Positions 44,222 through 53,564 of a stretch of 64,000 nt of DNA are shown here, piece by piece; the first letter of the stretch is position 1; each line of letters opens with the position of its first letter. This DNA is from Verrucomicrobiota bacterium (lineage in GTDB: Bacteria > Verrucomicrobiota > Verrucomicrobiia > Opitutales > UBA953), in assembly GCA_015061905.1 (NCBI GenBank), contig SUVQ01000003.1:149581-213580 (forward strand). The letters run 5' to 3'. Both the position numbers and the translations under genes were made by a program. The notes below the pieces were generated by a model. That model saw only the letters and a list, made by a program, of their open reading frames with translations, was not told the origin of the DNA and ran no database searches.

Positions 44222-45766
44222 ATGGGAAAACCTTTTTACCTGACCACTGCTATTGACTACGCTAACGGCGCGCCGCATCTCGGGCACGCTTACGAAAAAG
44301 TGCTTGCCGATACGATTGCGCGCTTTCACCGCATGAACGGCGAAGATGTTCATTATCTGACGGGTTTGGACGAGCACGGGCAAAAAGTGCAACAAACGGC
44401 ACAGAAGCGCGGCGTTTCCCCGCAGCAATGTTGTGACGAAGTGGCGGAGCTTTTTCAGGCTCTTTGCACGGAATTGAATATTTCCAACGACGATTACATC
44501 CGCACGACGCAACCGCGACACATCAGGGTCGTGCAGGAACTTTTGCAAAAACTCTATGACGCGGGGGAAATTTACAAAGCGGATTACAAGGGCTTTTACA
44601 GTATTCGCCAAGAGCAGTTCGTGCTCGAAAAAGACCGCTTGGAAAACGGCAAGTGGCCGGAGCTTTTCGGCGAAGTGATTGAAATTACGGAATCAAATTA
44701 CTTTTTCCGCCTTGCGAAATATCAGGATTGGTTGCGTAAGTATTTGGAAGAAAATCCGGACTTCATCTTTCCGGATTTCCGCCGCAAAAATGTCGTCGAA
44801 TTTTTAAAAGAACCGATTTCGGACCTTTGCATTTCGCGCCCGAAAGAACGCCTGTCGTGGGGCATCGAGTTGCCGTTTGACAAAGATTTCGTAACTTACG
44901 TTTGGTTTGACGCGCTCACGAATTATTACTCGGCTTCGCTCGAAAAAGGATGCTGGCCGGCGGACGTTCACGTTATCGGAAAAGATATTCTCGTGCCGCC
45001 GCACGCGGTTTATTGGCCGATTATGTTGCACGCGGCGGGAATCGAGCTTCCGAAGAAAATTGTTGCTCACGGCTGGTGGCTTTCCGCCGGGCGCAAAGTT
45101 TCCAAAACGAAAACCGACGCGGACGCAGATGCGCCAGCGGAAAAAACCGCGCTTGAACTCGCAAAGGAATTCGGTCCGGACGCGTTTCGTTATTTTGTTA
45201 TGCGAGAAATGGCGGTCGGGCAGGACAGCGAATACTCGGAAACGCTTTACATGTCGCGCTACAAAAGCGACCTCGGGAATGATTTGGGAAATCTCGTAAA
45301 TCGCGTTCTGAATATGACCGGAAATTACTGCGGGAGTGTTTCTCCGGCGGCAACGGTAGATGAAGAGCCGGAACGGGAATTGCGCGAGCTTTGGGAAAAA
45401 ACGGAGCGGCAGTATCACGGCTTGGCGGCGCAGCTCGATTATCGCAATGCGCTCGATGCGCTTTGGGCGTTTATTCGCGGCATCAACCGCTACGCGGATA
45501 CGCGCGCGCCGTGGAAGTTGGCGAAATCGGAAGCGGCGGAAGATCGCGCGAAGCTGGAAACCTCGCTTGCCGTGATGTCCGAAGGCTTGCGCCTTGCCGC
45601 GGTTGCGCTCACGCCGGTGATGCCGGGAATTTCCGCAAAAATTCAGGAATTGCTGGGTTGCGTTCCCGCAAAGCTTTTTGACGGATATCAAACTTGGGGC
45701 TCCTCGCTTGTCGGGAAGACTTTCGGAGCGAAGGCAATTTTGTTCCCGCGTCCGGAAAAGAAATAA
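44222..45766 (+). CDS. metG: Methionine--tRNA ligase
   Basis: MGKPFYLTTAIDYANGAPHLGHAYEKVLADTIARFHRMNGEDVHYLTGLDEHGQKV; KMSK-like loop GRKVSKTKTD. Start moved to 44222. Confidence 0.96.
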   Translation: MGKPFYLTTAIDYANGAPHLGHAYEKVLADTIARFHRMNGEDVHYLTGLDEHGQKVQQTAQKRGVSPQQCCDEVAELFQALCTELNISNDDYIRTTQPRHIRVVQELLQKLYDAGEIYKADYKGFYSIRQEQFVLEKDRLENGKWPELFGEVIEITESNYFFRLAKYQDWLRKYLEENPDFIFPDFRRKNVVEFLKEPISDLCISRPKERLSWGIELPFDKDFVTYVWFDALTNYYSASLEKGCWPADVHVIGKDILVPPHAVYWPIMLHAAGIELPKKIVAHGWWLSAGRKVSKTKTDADADAPAEKTALELAKEFGPDAFRYFVMREMAVGQDSEYSETLYMSRYKSDLGNDLGNLVNRVLNMTGNYCGSVSPAATVDEEPERELRELWEKTERQYHGLAAQLDYRNALDALWAFIRGINRYADTRAPWKLAKSEAAEDRAKLETSLAVMSEGLRLAAVALTPVMPGISAKIQELLGCVPAKLFDGYQTWGSSLVGKTFGAKAILFPRPEKK

Positions 45767-45775
45767 CGTCGGAAA

Positions 45776-45836
45776 ATAAAAAAAAGACGTTCCCGCTCGG
45801 CGAAAGTCGTTTTTGTCGCGGGAACGTCTTTTTGTT
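45776..45836. terminator. Terminator hairpin built from an inverted pair of the CGGGAACG word
   Basis: aaaaagacgttcccgc-...-gcgggaacgtcttttt between convergent metG and ispE. Confidence 0.8.
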
Positions 45837-45975
45837 TTTAAACCGCAAATTCACACAACTTCCCGCAAAAAAATTATCTGTGTTTATCCGTGGGGAAAAA
45901 AATTAAAGAACCGCAGAACGCTCCGAAAAACACGGAATTATTCGTGTTTATTCGTGCCGATTCGCGGGTTCTTTT

Positions 45976-46869
45976 TTATACGTAGATGACGGCGGTTTCT
46001 CCCCAGCATTCGCGAATGAGAGCGATCACGGCGGGAAGCTCGGTTTTCGGCGAAATTTCCGCGAAGCAGGCGCTTCCGCTTCCGCTCATGTGCGGATCAA
46101 GCGCGAAACGTTCCCGCAAAATTTTGAAGAGGGCGGGCAGGGCGAGGTGTTTTTTGAAAACGGGCGCTTCCATGTCGTTAAAAAGCGGGAGCGGCGTTCC
46201 CGCCGGGGCATTTCTCCAAGCAGAGAGTTTTTCTTCCGCCGTTTTTTCGTCCGTATAATAGCGCGGAGCTTCCCGCTTCATTGCGCCGTAGGCTTCCGCC
46301 GTGGAAACTCCGAATGCGGGTTTAAAAATCAAAAACTTTTTTGCGGCGATTGCCGCGTTTTCTTCGGGCGAAAGTTTTTCCGTGAGCTCGCCGCGTCCGC
46401 GCATTACGACGGGCGTTCCCGCGAGAAAAAGCGGGCAGTCCGAGCCGATTTCGGCGGCAATTTCGCGGAGCGTTTCCCGGTCGGGCGTTGCGTTTCCGGC
46501 GGCTTCCGCCATGAGCAAAATCGTCGTGGCGGCATCGGAGCTTCCGCCGCCGAGTCCGGCGCCGTGCGGAATGTTTTTTTGCAGATTGAAATGCGCGTGC
46601 GGGAACGAGGGAACGCGTGCGCGAAACGCGGCGGCGGCGCGCAGAACGAGATTGGACGCATCGCACGGCACGCCGGGCATTTCGCAGGAAAGCGAGTCTT
46701 CATCGGCTTCCGGGCGAAGCGTCATCGTCAAAACATCGTGCAGGGCGGGAACGGGCGCGACGAGCGAAACAAGGTTGTGAAAACCGTCCGTTCGCGTTCC
46801 CGTAATCGCGAGCATCAAATTGATTTTTGCGGGAGCGCGACCCTCGAAAACTTTTTTTCCCAAAGACAT
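45976..46869 (-). CDS. ispE: 4-diphosphocytidyl-2-C-methyl-D-erythritol kinase
   Basis: APAKINLMLAITGTRTDGFHNLVSL, NIPHGAGLGGGSSDAATTIL, HMSGSGSACFA. Start moved to 46869. Confidence 0.92.
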   Translation of the reverse strand: MSLGKKVFEGRAPAKINLMLAITGTRTDGFHNLVSLVAPVPALHDVLTMTLRPEADEDSLSCEMPGVPCDASNLVLRAAAAFRARVPSFPHAHFNLQKNIPHGAGLGGGSSDAATTILLMAEAAGNATPDRETLREIAAEIGSDCPLFLAGTPVVMRGRGELTEKLSPEENAAIAAKKFLIFKPAFGVSTAEAYGAMKREAPRYYTDEKTAEEKLSAWRNAPAGTPLPLFNDMEAPVFKKHLALPALFKILRERFALDPHMSGSGSACFAEISPKTELPAVIALIRECWGETAVIYV

Positions 46870-46894
46870 ATTTTTTTCCGGATTTTCCCGCGAA

Positions 46895-47587
46895 TTACTT
46901 GGCGGCGATGTGAACGGCGACGATGGAAGCGGTGAGCCCGATTGCGTGGACTTCGGAAAATCCCGCCTCGCGGAGTTCGGCGGAAAGGCGTTCCTTGGGC
47001 GGGAACGCTTCAATGGAGCCGGCAAGGTAATCGTAGGCTTTTTTGTCGCCCGTAACGATGCGCGCGACGAGCGGCAGGAGAAATTTCAGATACAAATAAT
47101 AAATCGGGCGAAACCACGCCGCCGGTTGCGTAAACTCAAGGATAAATGCTTTGCCGCCGGGTTTGAGGACGCGGAGAATTTCGCGCAAGCCGCGTTGGCG
47201 GTCTTCAAAATTGCGCACGCCGTAGGCGATGGTTACAGCGTCGACGGAGGCGTCGGCAAGCGGAAGAGCCATACAGTCGCCGAACGCAAATTCAACGGTT
47301 TCCGCGCCCGGGATTTTTTTTGCGCGTTCCCGTGCGACGTTGAGCATTTCTTCACAAAAATCGAATCCGCGCACGCGGCTTTCCGGCAGGCGGCGTTTGA
47401 GCTCGAAGGCGACGTCTCCGCTTCCGGTGGCGAGGTCCGCGATTTCCTGCGGGCGGGAACGCCGGGTGAGGGCAACGAGGCGGCGCGTCCAATAAAGGCT
47501 GCAACCGCCGCTTAGGAGCAAGTTGGCGAAATCGTAGCGTTTCGCAATTCCGGCGAACATTTTCTGAACTTTGGCACCTTCCGGCAT
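46895..47587 (-). CDS. Demethylmenaquinone/ubiquinone C-methyltransferase
   Basis: [63 protein letters not shown] (UbiE/MenG family). Confidence 0.9.
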   Translation of the reverse strand: MPEGAKVQKMFAGIAKRYDFANLLLSGGCSLYWTRRLVALTRRSRPQEIADLATGSGDVAFELKRRLPESRVRGFDFCEEMLNVARERAKKIPGAETVEFAFGDCMALPLADASVDAVTIAYGVRNFEDRQRGLREILRVLKPGGKAFILEFTQPAAWFRPIYYLYLKFLLPLVARIVTGDKKAYDYLAGSIEAFPPKERLSAELREAGFSEVHAIGLTASIVAVHIAAK

Positions 47588-47643
47588 CGTAATTTTTTCG
47601 TAAATTTTTTTTTGAGAAAAAAGGGCTCGGGAACGCGAAAAAA

Positions 47644-48603
47644 TTATTTTCCGGTTTTGGGGGCGTTCCCGCCGTTAAAGGTTTCTTTGCGCACTTCGCC
47701 TTTGCCGCCGGGCGAAACAACGGATAAGCCCGGATCGCTTGAGCGGTTGCGGCGAAATTGGTAGCGGTTGATATCCTGCATGGAAAAACCGGAACTTTCT
47801 CTCAGCGCAATCGGGCGTTCCGCCGCGCGCGTATTTTGAACGGAAGAAAAGCGGGCGTTGAGCTTCACTTCGAGCAAACCGTTGTCGGTGCGGACGAACA
47901 TTTTTTCCCCGGCGATGCTTGAGCGGGTTTCAAAAAGCCCGAAGTCCGGAGCCTCTCTGTCCAACGCGGCGGCGCGCATTTCGTAATTTTCGTCGAGTTC
48001 GGAAAAGCGGCTCATGCCGTAGGTGCTTCTTCCCTGCCATTCGCGCAGAGAAACGGCACCGTTGAAGCGATCGTTCACGGTGCTGTTGACAACTTTTTTG
48101 AACGTGTCCGGATTGATGCCGAAATCTTTTTTTTCCCGAGAAAACTTTTTCAGCGTGGCGTCGGCGTCAACGGTGCCGGGTTCTTCGTCTTCGTCGGTGG
48201 CGGTTTTCGGCGCAGGCTTCGGCATTTGCGGCGGTTTTTTCGTTGCGGGAACGCGGTCTGCGGATTTTGCGGGTGTGGCGGTTTTTTGGGTTTCGGACGC
48301 GTCCTGCGGGAACGTTGCCGGCTCGAAGGAAAGCTCCAAATCGCCTTCGCCGAGCAGACTTTGGTCCAAGGAAAAATCTCCGCCGAGAAGCCCGTCTCCC
48401 GAAGAGCTGCGCAGGGTGCCGTCTTTGTTGTAGTAAAGTTCTTTTTCTCCGGAAACACCGCTTTTTACGCGCACGAAGTAGCCCTGAAGTTCGCCGGCGA
48501 TTTTTTTCTTTTCCGTTGTTTCTTCCGCGCACAGCGTTCCCGTCGCAAACGCGAAAACGAGTGCGGAGGCGAGAAATCGTTTTGCCGGAAAGAAATTTTT
48601 CAC
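47644..48603 (-). CDS. Secreted hypothetical protein
   Basis: Signal peptide [28 protein letters not shown]; no recognisable domain. Confidence 0.55.
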   Translation of the reverse strand: MKNFFPAKRFLASALVFAFATGTLCAEETTEKKKIAGELQGYFVRVKSGVSGEKELYYNKDGTLRSSSGDGLLGGDFSLDQSLLGEGDLELSFEPATFPQDASETQKTATPAKSADRVPATKKPPQMPKPAPKTATDEDEEPGTVDADATLKKFSREKKDFGINPDTFKKVVNSTVNDRFNGAVSLREWQGRSTYGMSRFSELDENYEMRAAALDREAPDFGLFETRSSIAGEKMFVRTDNGLLEVKLNARFSSVQNTRAAERPIALRESSGFSMQDINRYQFRRNRSSDPGLSVVSPGGKGEVRKETFNGGNAPKTGK

Positions 48604-48760
48604 GCTTTCATTCTTCGCTAAAACGGGCGGGAACGCGATGAAAAATTCCGCGCGGCATTCTTTGTGCGGCGGGAATTTTTTATCTGTTTTTTATCTGCCC
48701 GTTCTGTGTTAGAAAAGAAGGTGTTGCTTTCCTGTGATTTTTGAAAAATTTTACTTCGCT

Positions 48761-50560
48761 ATGAAAAACAAAATGATTGCGTCCGCTTTCGGAGCTTTTC
48801 TCGCGGCGGCTTCGTTCGCATTTTCCGTTCCCGAAATTCGCGCCGAAGAAGACATTTCCTCATTGGAGACAGAGGCACCCGCTTCGGAGAAAAAAGCTCG
48901 CCGGACAACTTCCTCCCGTGTAACCGGCGATGAATTAGTGCAACTCGCGTGGACGGATTTAAGCGGACTGCGCGGAGCCTTGCTCCACGGAGCCGATCCC
49001 AATGCGCGCACGAGCGTGGGGGATTTTCCGATAATCCGCCTCGCTTTCGGCGGGAACGTGGAAGCGGTGAAAATCCTGCTCGATTTTAATGCGAAAACCA
49101 CGGTGATAAACACTCCGGAGCAGTCGACCACGGCGGGAACGCTTCGCGCGCTGACTTCTTATGTCGCCGACCGAGAAAAAATGGATTTGAAAAATTTCAG
49201 CGTCGGCACCGCAATCGTAGAAGCTTCCGCTCAAGTAACGGAAATGCAGAAAATCCGCATGATGCAGTTGCTTTTAGACTACGGATTCCCGGTGGATTTT
49301 CGTGACGGCTGGGGAAAAACGGCACTGATGTCTTGCGTGCTTTCCAACCAAAAATCCTTGGCAAAATTGCTTGTCGGCTACGGCGCGGACAGCGAAGCAA
49401 ACGACACTCTCAACGGGAAAACTCCGCGCGATTACGCCAAAACAGAAGAAATGTTCCGCATTTTGCGGGGACGGAAAATTTACAAGCCTTCCGCTCGCCC
49501 GACTTACGGGAAGGCAAAAGTCCGCCTCTTGAAACCCCGAAAATTCCCCGTGATTTTGCGCGACACGGCGGCTAAAAAAATCTTGCAGGCAACGCAGGAG
49601 TCGCCGTTGCATCTCGCCGCAAAAGACGGCGACATCGAGAACGTGAACGCTCTTCTTGCCGCCGGTTCGCAGGCGATTTCCTACGATCTTGACCAAAAAA
49701 CGCCGCTTCATCGGCTTTGCGAAAAACCGGAAATTCCGTTGTCCGCATTCCGTGAAATTTGCGAAGCCTTGGAAAAAGATTCCGGCGCGAAAATCTACGC
49801 GATGCGGGATCGTCGCGGGCGTATTCCTTTTCACACGCTTTGCACGCTGGGGCGCGAAGATTTGGTGGAGTTTCTTGCTTCAAAAAGCGAAAAACAACTC
49901 CTCGCCGCCGATTCCGACCAAAATACGCCGCTTCATCTTGCCGTAACTCTGGGCGAACCCGGCGTGGAAACCGTCCGCTTTCTGCTTGAACAGGGTTCTC
50001 CCGTTAATCGAAAAAACGCGGACGGGGAAACGCCTTTGCACGTTGCCGTGAAAAGGGCGGATGCCGAAATGTTCTATTTGCTTTTCAGCTATCTTGAAAT
50101 CGATCCGGTTGTAGGAATTAATTCACTCGTGGGAGATACGCTTTTTTCTTCCGCCGCCAGAGCGATTTCCGCCCGCGCGGATAAACGGATGGCAAACGAA
50201 AACCTCGTCGAAATTTTGCGCCTGCTGATCGAGTGCGGAACCAAGCCCGGTATCCTTGATCCGGATACAGGACGCAATGCTCTCCACTGGGCGGTCGATG
50301 CCGATTGCGTTTCCGCAGTCTCCTTTCTTCTGACCACCAATATCGACGTGAACAAAAAAGATTATCTCGGCGAAACACCGCTGGACGTCGCGGCAAAAAA
50401 AGGAAAATCGGAAGAAATAAAAATGCTCCTGCGCGATCGTGGCGCGCGCGCCGGAAAAGGTGCGGGCGACGAAAAGCGCGCGGAACGCGAAGCAAAATCC
50501 AAGATGACGGCGAAAGAACGTCGCGCGGCTCGCGTCGAAAAGGCCCGGCAAAATAAATAA
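48761..50560 (+). CDS. Secreted ankyrin-repeat protein
   Basis: Signal peptide; ankyrin units e.g. QESPLHLAAKDGDIENVNALLAAGS, DGETPLHVAVKRADAEMFYLL, GETPLDVAAKKGKSEEIKMLLRDRGA. Start moved to 48761. Confidence 0.88.
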   Translation: MKNKMIASAFGAFLAAASFAFSVPEIRAEEDISSLETEAPASEKKARRTTSSRVTGDELVQLAWTDLSGLRGALLHGADPNARTSVGDFPIIRLAFGGNVEAVKILLDFNAKTTVINTPEQSTTAGTLRALTSYVADREKMDLKNFSVGTAIVEASAQVTEMQKIRMMQLLLDYGFPVDFRDGWGKTALMSCVLSNQKSLAKLLVGYGADSEANDTLNGKTPRDYAKTEEMFRILRGRKIYKPSARPTYGKAKVRLLKPRKFPVILRDTAAKKILQATQESPLHLAAKDGDIENVNALLAAGSQAISYDLDQKTPLHRLCEKPEIPLSAFREICEALEKDSGAKIYAMRDRRGRIPFHTLCTLGREDLVEFLASKSEKQLLAADSDQNTPLHLAVTLGEPGVETVRFLLEQGSPVNRKNADGETPLHVAVKRADAEMFYLLFSYLEIDPVVGINSLVGDTLFSSAARAISARADKRMANENLVEILRLLIECGTKPGILDPDTGRNALHWAVDADCVSAVSFLLTTNIDVNKKDYLGETPLDVAAKKGKSEEIKMLLRDRGARAGKGAGDEKRAEREAKSKMTAKERRAARVEKARQNK

Positions 50561-50674
50561 GGGAAACTTCATGCGTTCCCGTCTCGGCGATTGCGCGTGC
50601 GCGTGATGCCCCAACGCACGTGTTCGGAAAATTGAAATTTGACGCACGCCGGATTCTGCGTTAGCGTTGCGCGT

Positions 50675-51715
50675 ATGGCTCTCGCATTTACCCTCGAACA
50701 ACTTTGCAACGTCATCGACCCGATTAAAGTCGAAGGCGACACGACAACCCCGCTTTCTAACATCGGCTCGCTCGATTCCGCCGTCGCCGGCGACCTCGCG
50801 TTTCTCGGGAACGACAAATACCACGCGCAAGTCGCGACCTGCAACGCGTCCGCGATTCTCGTTCCCGCGAACTACACGGGAAGCTCTCCGAAGGAAAATC
50901 AGGCGTATATTTTTGTCGAAAAACCCTCTTACACGCTCGCGTTGATTTGCGGGCAAATTGAAGCGGCACTTTGGCCGAAACCGCCCGCGGGAACGCATCC
51001 GACCGCCGTTATTGCCGAATCCGCAAAAATCGGCAAAAACGTTCACATCGGTCCGTTCTGCGTCATCGGAGAAAAAGCAAGCGTCGGCGACGGCGCGGTG
51101 CTCGATTCGCACGTAACGCTCGGCACCGCTGTTTCCGTCGGCGAAAATTCCCACATCGAAAGCGGCGTGCGTGTCTGCGCTTACTCGCAAATCGGTGCGC
51201 GCGTTCACATTTTGCCCAACGCCGTCGTCGGCGCGGACGGCTTCGGCTTCATTCCCGTGGACGGGAAAATTGAAAAAATTCCGCAAATCGGGAACGTTGT
51301 CATTGAAGACGATGTCGAAATCGGCGCGGGAACGTGCATCGACCGCGCTCGCTTTTCTTCAACGCGCATCGGCAAGGGAACGAAAATCGACAATTTGGTT
51401 CAAATCGGGCACAACTGCGTCATCGGCAAATACTGCTTCCTCTGCGGGCAGGTCGGCATGGCGGGCTCGACGACGGTCGGCGACTACGTTACGCTTGCCG
51501 GACAAGTCGGTCTCGCCGGGCACATCAAAATCGGCGACAAGGCAACGATCGGCGCGCAAGCCGGCGTTCTCGGCGATGTCGAGCCGGGCGCAACAATGCT
51601 CGATTCTCCGGCAATCCCGATCGGCTTGGCGAAGAAACTCATGGTCTTGAAAATGCGCATTCCGGAAATGCACTCCAAAATCAAAGCCATCGAAAAACAA
51701 CTCGCCGGAAAATAA
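50675..51715 (+). CDS. lpxD: UDP-3-O-(3-hydroxymyristoyl)glucosamine N-acyltransferase
   Basis: Left-handed beta-helix hexapeptides; VGADGFGFIPVDGKIEKIPQIGNVVIEDDVEIGAGTCIDRARF; DNLVQIGHNCVIG. Confidence 0.95.
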   Translation: MALAFTLEQLCNVIDPIKVEGDTTTPLSNIGSLDSAVAGDLAFLGNDKYHAQVATCNASAILVPANYTGSSPKENQAYIFVEKPSYTLALICGQIEAALWPKPPAGTHPTAVIAESAKIGKNVHIGPFCVIGEKASVGDGAVLDSHVTLGTAVSVGENSHIESGVRVCAYSQIGARVHILPNAVVGADGFGFIPVDGKIEKIPQIGNVVIEDDVEIGAGTCIDRARFSSTRIGKGTKIDNLVQIGHNCVIGKYCFLCGQVGMAGSTTVGDYVTLAGQVGLAGHIKIGDKATIGAQAGVLGDVEPGATMLDSPAIPIGLAKKLMVLKMRIPEMHSKIKAIEKQLAGK

Positions 51716-51832
51716 GCCGAAAAGCGGGCGTTCCCGCGCTCCGATGCGTTGGAATGCCTCATTTTTTCCTTTTCTCAAAATAAAAAATCAGTATCTTCTT
51801 TTTTAACGTTTTAACCCTCTATATTTAAGCAT

Positions 51833-52495
51833 ATGGATCCCCAACCGCCCCCGCCCCCAGCCGGATTTCCTCAAGCGCCGAAATTGAATCTGCGCGCCAA
51901 CAATCCTGCGGCAGGCTTCCCGCCTCCGCCCGCCGGTATGCCGATGCCGCCTCCGCCTATGGGAGTTCCGCCCGGAATGCCGCCGATGGGCATGCCGATG
52001 CCGCCTCCCGGCATGATGCCCGGAATGCCGACGCCGCCGATGGGGATGCCGATTCCGCCGCAGGGAATGCCCATGCCGCCTCAAGGTATGCCGGTTCCTC
52101 CGGCGGGAATGATGCCGCCTCCGCCTGCGATGCCGACGCAACCGTCGCCGGTCGCTCCCGCGCCCGCCGCGCCGAAGCCGGTGTTGAAGCCGCGTGTTGC
52201 TGCGCCGAAGCCCGTTGCCGCAGGGGCTCCGCCGCCGAAAGCCGCGATCCCGCGTCCGGCTGCAGCTCCGGCTCCGCGCCCGACGGCTGTCCGCCCGGTC
52301 GGCGCCGCCGCCGAGAAAGCGAAAGACGGCAAAGAAGGCGAAGCCGCCGCGACGGCTCCGGCTCCTGCCGCGGAAGAAGAATCGCCGAATGTTTCCGCAA
52401 TCGCCGCCGTGATTGACGTGCTCGCGCTTGCCGCCGGCGTTGCCGGTGCCGTTTTGTTCTATTTGGACTACACGTCGGCTGCGATTCTTTTTTAA
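51833..52495 (+). CDS. Pro/Met/Gly- and Pro/Ala-rich protein with C-terminal TM segment
   Basis: MDPQPPPPPAGF...PPMGMPMPPPGMMPGMPTPPMGMPIPPQGMPMPPQGMPVPPAG... ends AIAAVIDVLALAAGVAGAVLFYLDYTSAAILF. Confidence 0.6.
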   Translation: MDPQPPPPPAGFPQAPKLNLRANNPAAGFPPPPAGMPMPPPPMGVPPGMPPMGMPMPPPGMMPGMPTPPMGMPIPPQGMPMPPQGMPVPPAGMMPPPPAMPTQPSPVAPAPAAPKPVLKPRVAAPKPVAAGAPPPKAAIPRPAAAPAPRPTAVRPVGAAAEKAKDGKEGEAAATAPAPAAEEESPNVSAIAAVIDVLALAAGVAGAVLFYLDYTSAAILF

Positions 52496-52533
52496 TTGAA
52501 ACAAAAACGGTTGGCTTTTACGCTTTTGTCTAT

Positions 52534-52851
52534 ATGGCATCATCATTCGTAAAAGAACTGAACGAATCGAATTTCGATTCCGAAATTAACGCAGACGTTC
52601 CCGTGCTCGTGGACTTCTGGGCTCCTTGGTGCGGACCGTGCCGCATGTTGGCTCCGGTGATTGACCAAGTGGCGGAAGAAGTCAAAGAATCCGCAAAAAT
52701 CTGCAAAGTAAATGTGGACGAAGCTCCGGGAATCGCCGCGAAATTCGGAATCATGAATATTCCGACTTTGCTCGTTTTCAAAAAAGGCGAGCTCGACAAA
52801 AAAATGGTCGGCGTTCAGAGCAAAGCAAATATCATTGCTTCGCTCGCGTAA
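52534..52851 (+). CDS. trxA: Thioredoxin
   Basis: VPVLVDFWAPWCGPCRMLAPVIDQVAEE...VNVDEAPGIAAKFGIMNIPTLLVFKKGE. Confidence 0.96.
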   Translation: MASSFVKELNESNFDSEINADVPVLVDFWAPWCGPCRMLAPVIDQVAEEVKESAKICKVNVDEAPGIAAKFGIMNIPTLLVFKKGELDKKMVGVQSKANIIASLA

Positions 52852-52865
52852 GTTTTCGGAATTTC

Positions 52866-52912
52866 AAAAAAAAGCGTTCCCGGGCTTAAGGTTCCCGGGA
52901 ACGCTTTTTTTT
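52866..52912. terminator. Terminator hairpin built from an inverted pair of the CGGGAACG word
   Basis: aaaaaaaagcgttcccggg-cttaaggtt-cccgggaacgctttttttt after trxA. Confidence 0.87.
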
Positions 52913-53003
52913 CGGCGCGGAAGCGGAGCTACGGGCGCGCGTGAAGAAGAAATTTATTATTTTCTCATTGCCTGAAGGCGAAATTTGTCCGACATTTTTT
53001 CGC

Positions 53004-53564
53004 ATGGAAAATTTCAACCTCGAAGCAACACCCCAAGCCCTTTTTTTGGATCGCGACGGAACTCTGATTTTTGACAAAGATTATTTGCACGAGCCGGAGC
53101 GCGTGGAGCTGATTCCGGGAACGCGCGAGGCGATTCAAAAAGCACTTCGCGCGGGCTGTAAGCTTTTTTTGCTGACGAATCAAAGCGGAATCGGGCGCGG
53201 ATATTTTACAATGGCGGATTACGAAGCCTGCCATCGCCGTTTCGTAGAATTGCTGGGAATTTCCGCTTCGGATTTTGCCGCTTGCGGAGTTGCGCCGGAA
53301 GCCCCGGATCAGCCGTCGAAATATCGCAAGCCGGAACCTGCGTTTGTGCTTGAGCAACTGGCGGCGTTCCCGGAGCTTGAACCGTCGCGGTGCTGGATGG
53401 TCGGCGACCGTAAATCCGATTGGCAAACCGGAATTAATGCCCGAATCCGCTCCGTTGCCGTGGCAACCGGAAAGCCGATAGACGAAGCCGCCCGAAATTA
53501 TTTGCAGGAAAATAAAATTCCCCTGTTCAATACGTTTGCGGACTTTGTAAAAGCCGCATTTTAA
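53004..53564 (+). CDS. HAD-IIIA family phosphatase (GmhB-like)
   Basis: QALFLDRDGTLIFDKDYLHEPERVELIPGTREAIQKALRAGCKLFLLTNQSGIGRGYF, CWMVGDRKSDWQTGINA. Confidence 0.88.
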   Translation: MENFNLEATPQALFLDRDGTLIFDKDYLHEPERVELIPGTREAIQKALRAGCKLFLLTNQSGIGRGYFTMADYEACHRRFVELLGISASDFAACGVAPEAPDQPSKYRKPEPAFVLEQLAAFPELEPSRCWMVGDRKSDWQTGINARIRSVAVATGKPIDEAARNYLQENKIPLFNTFADFVKAAF

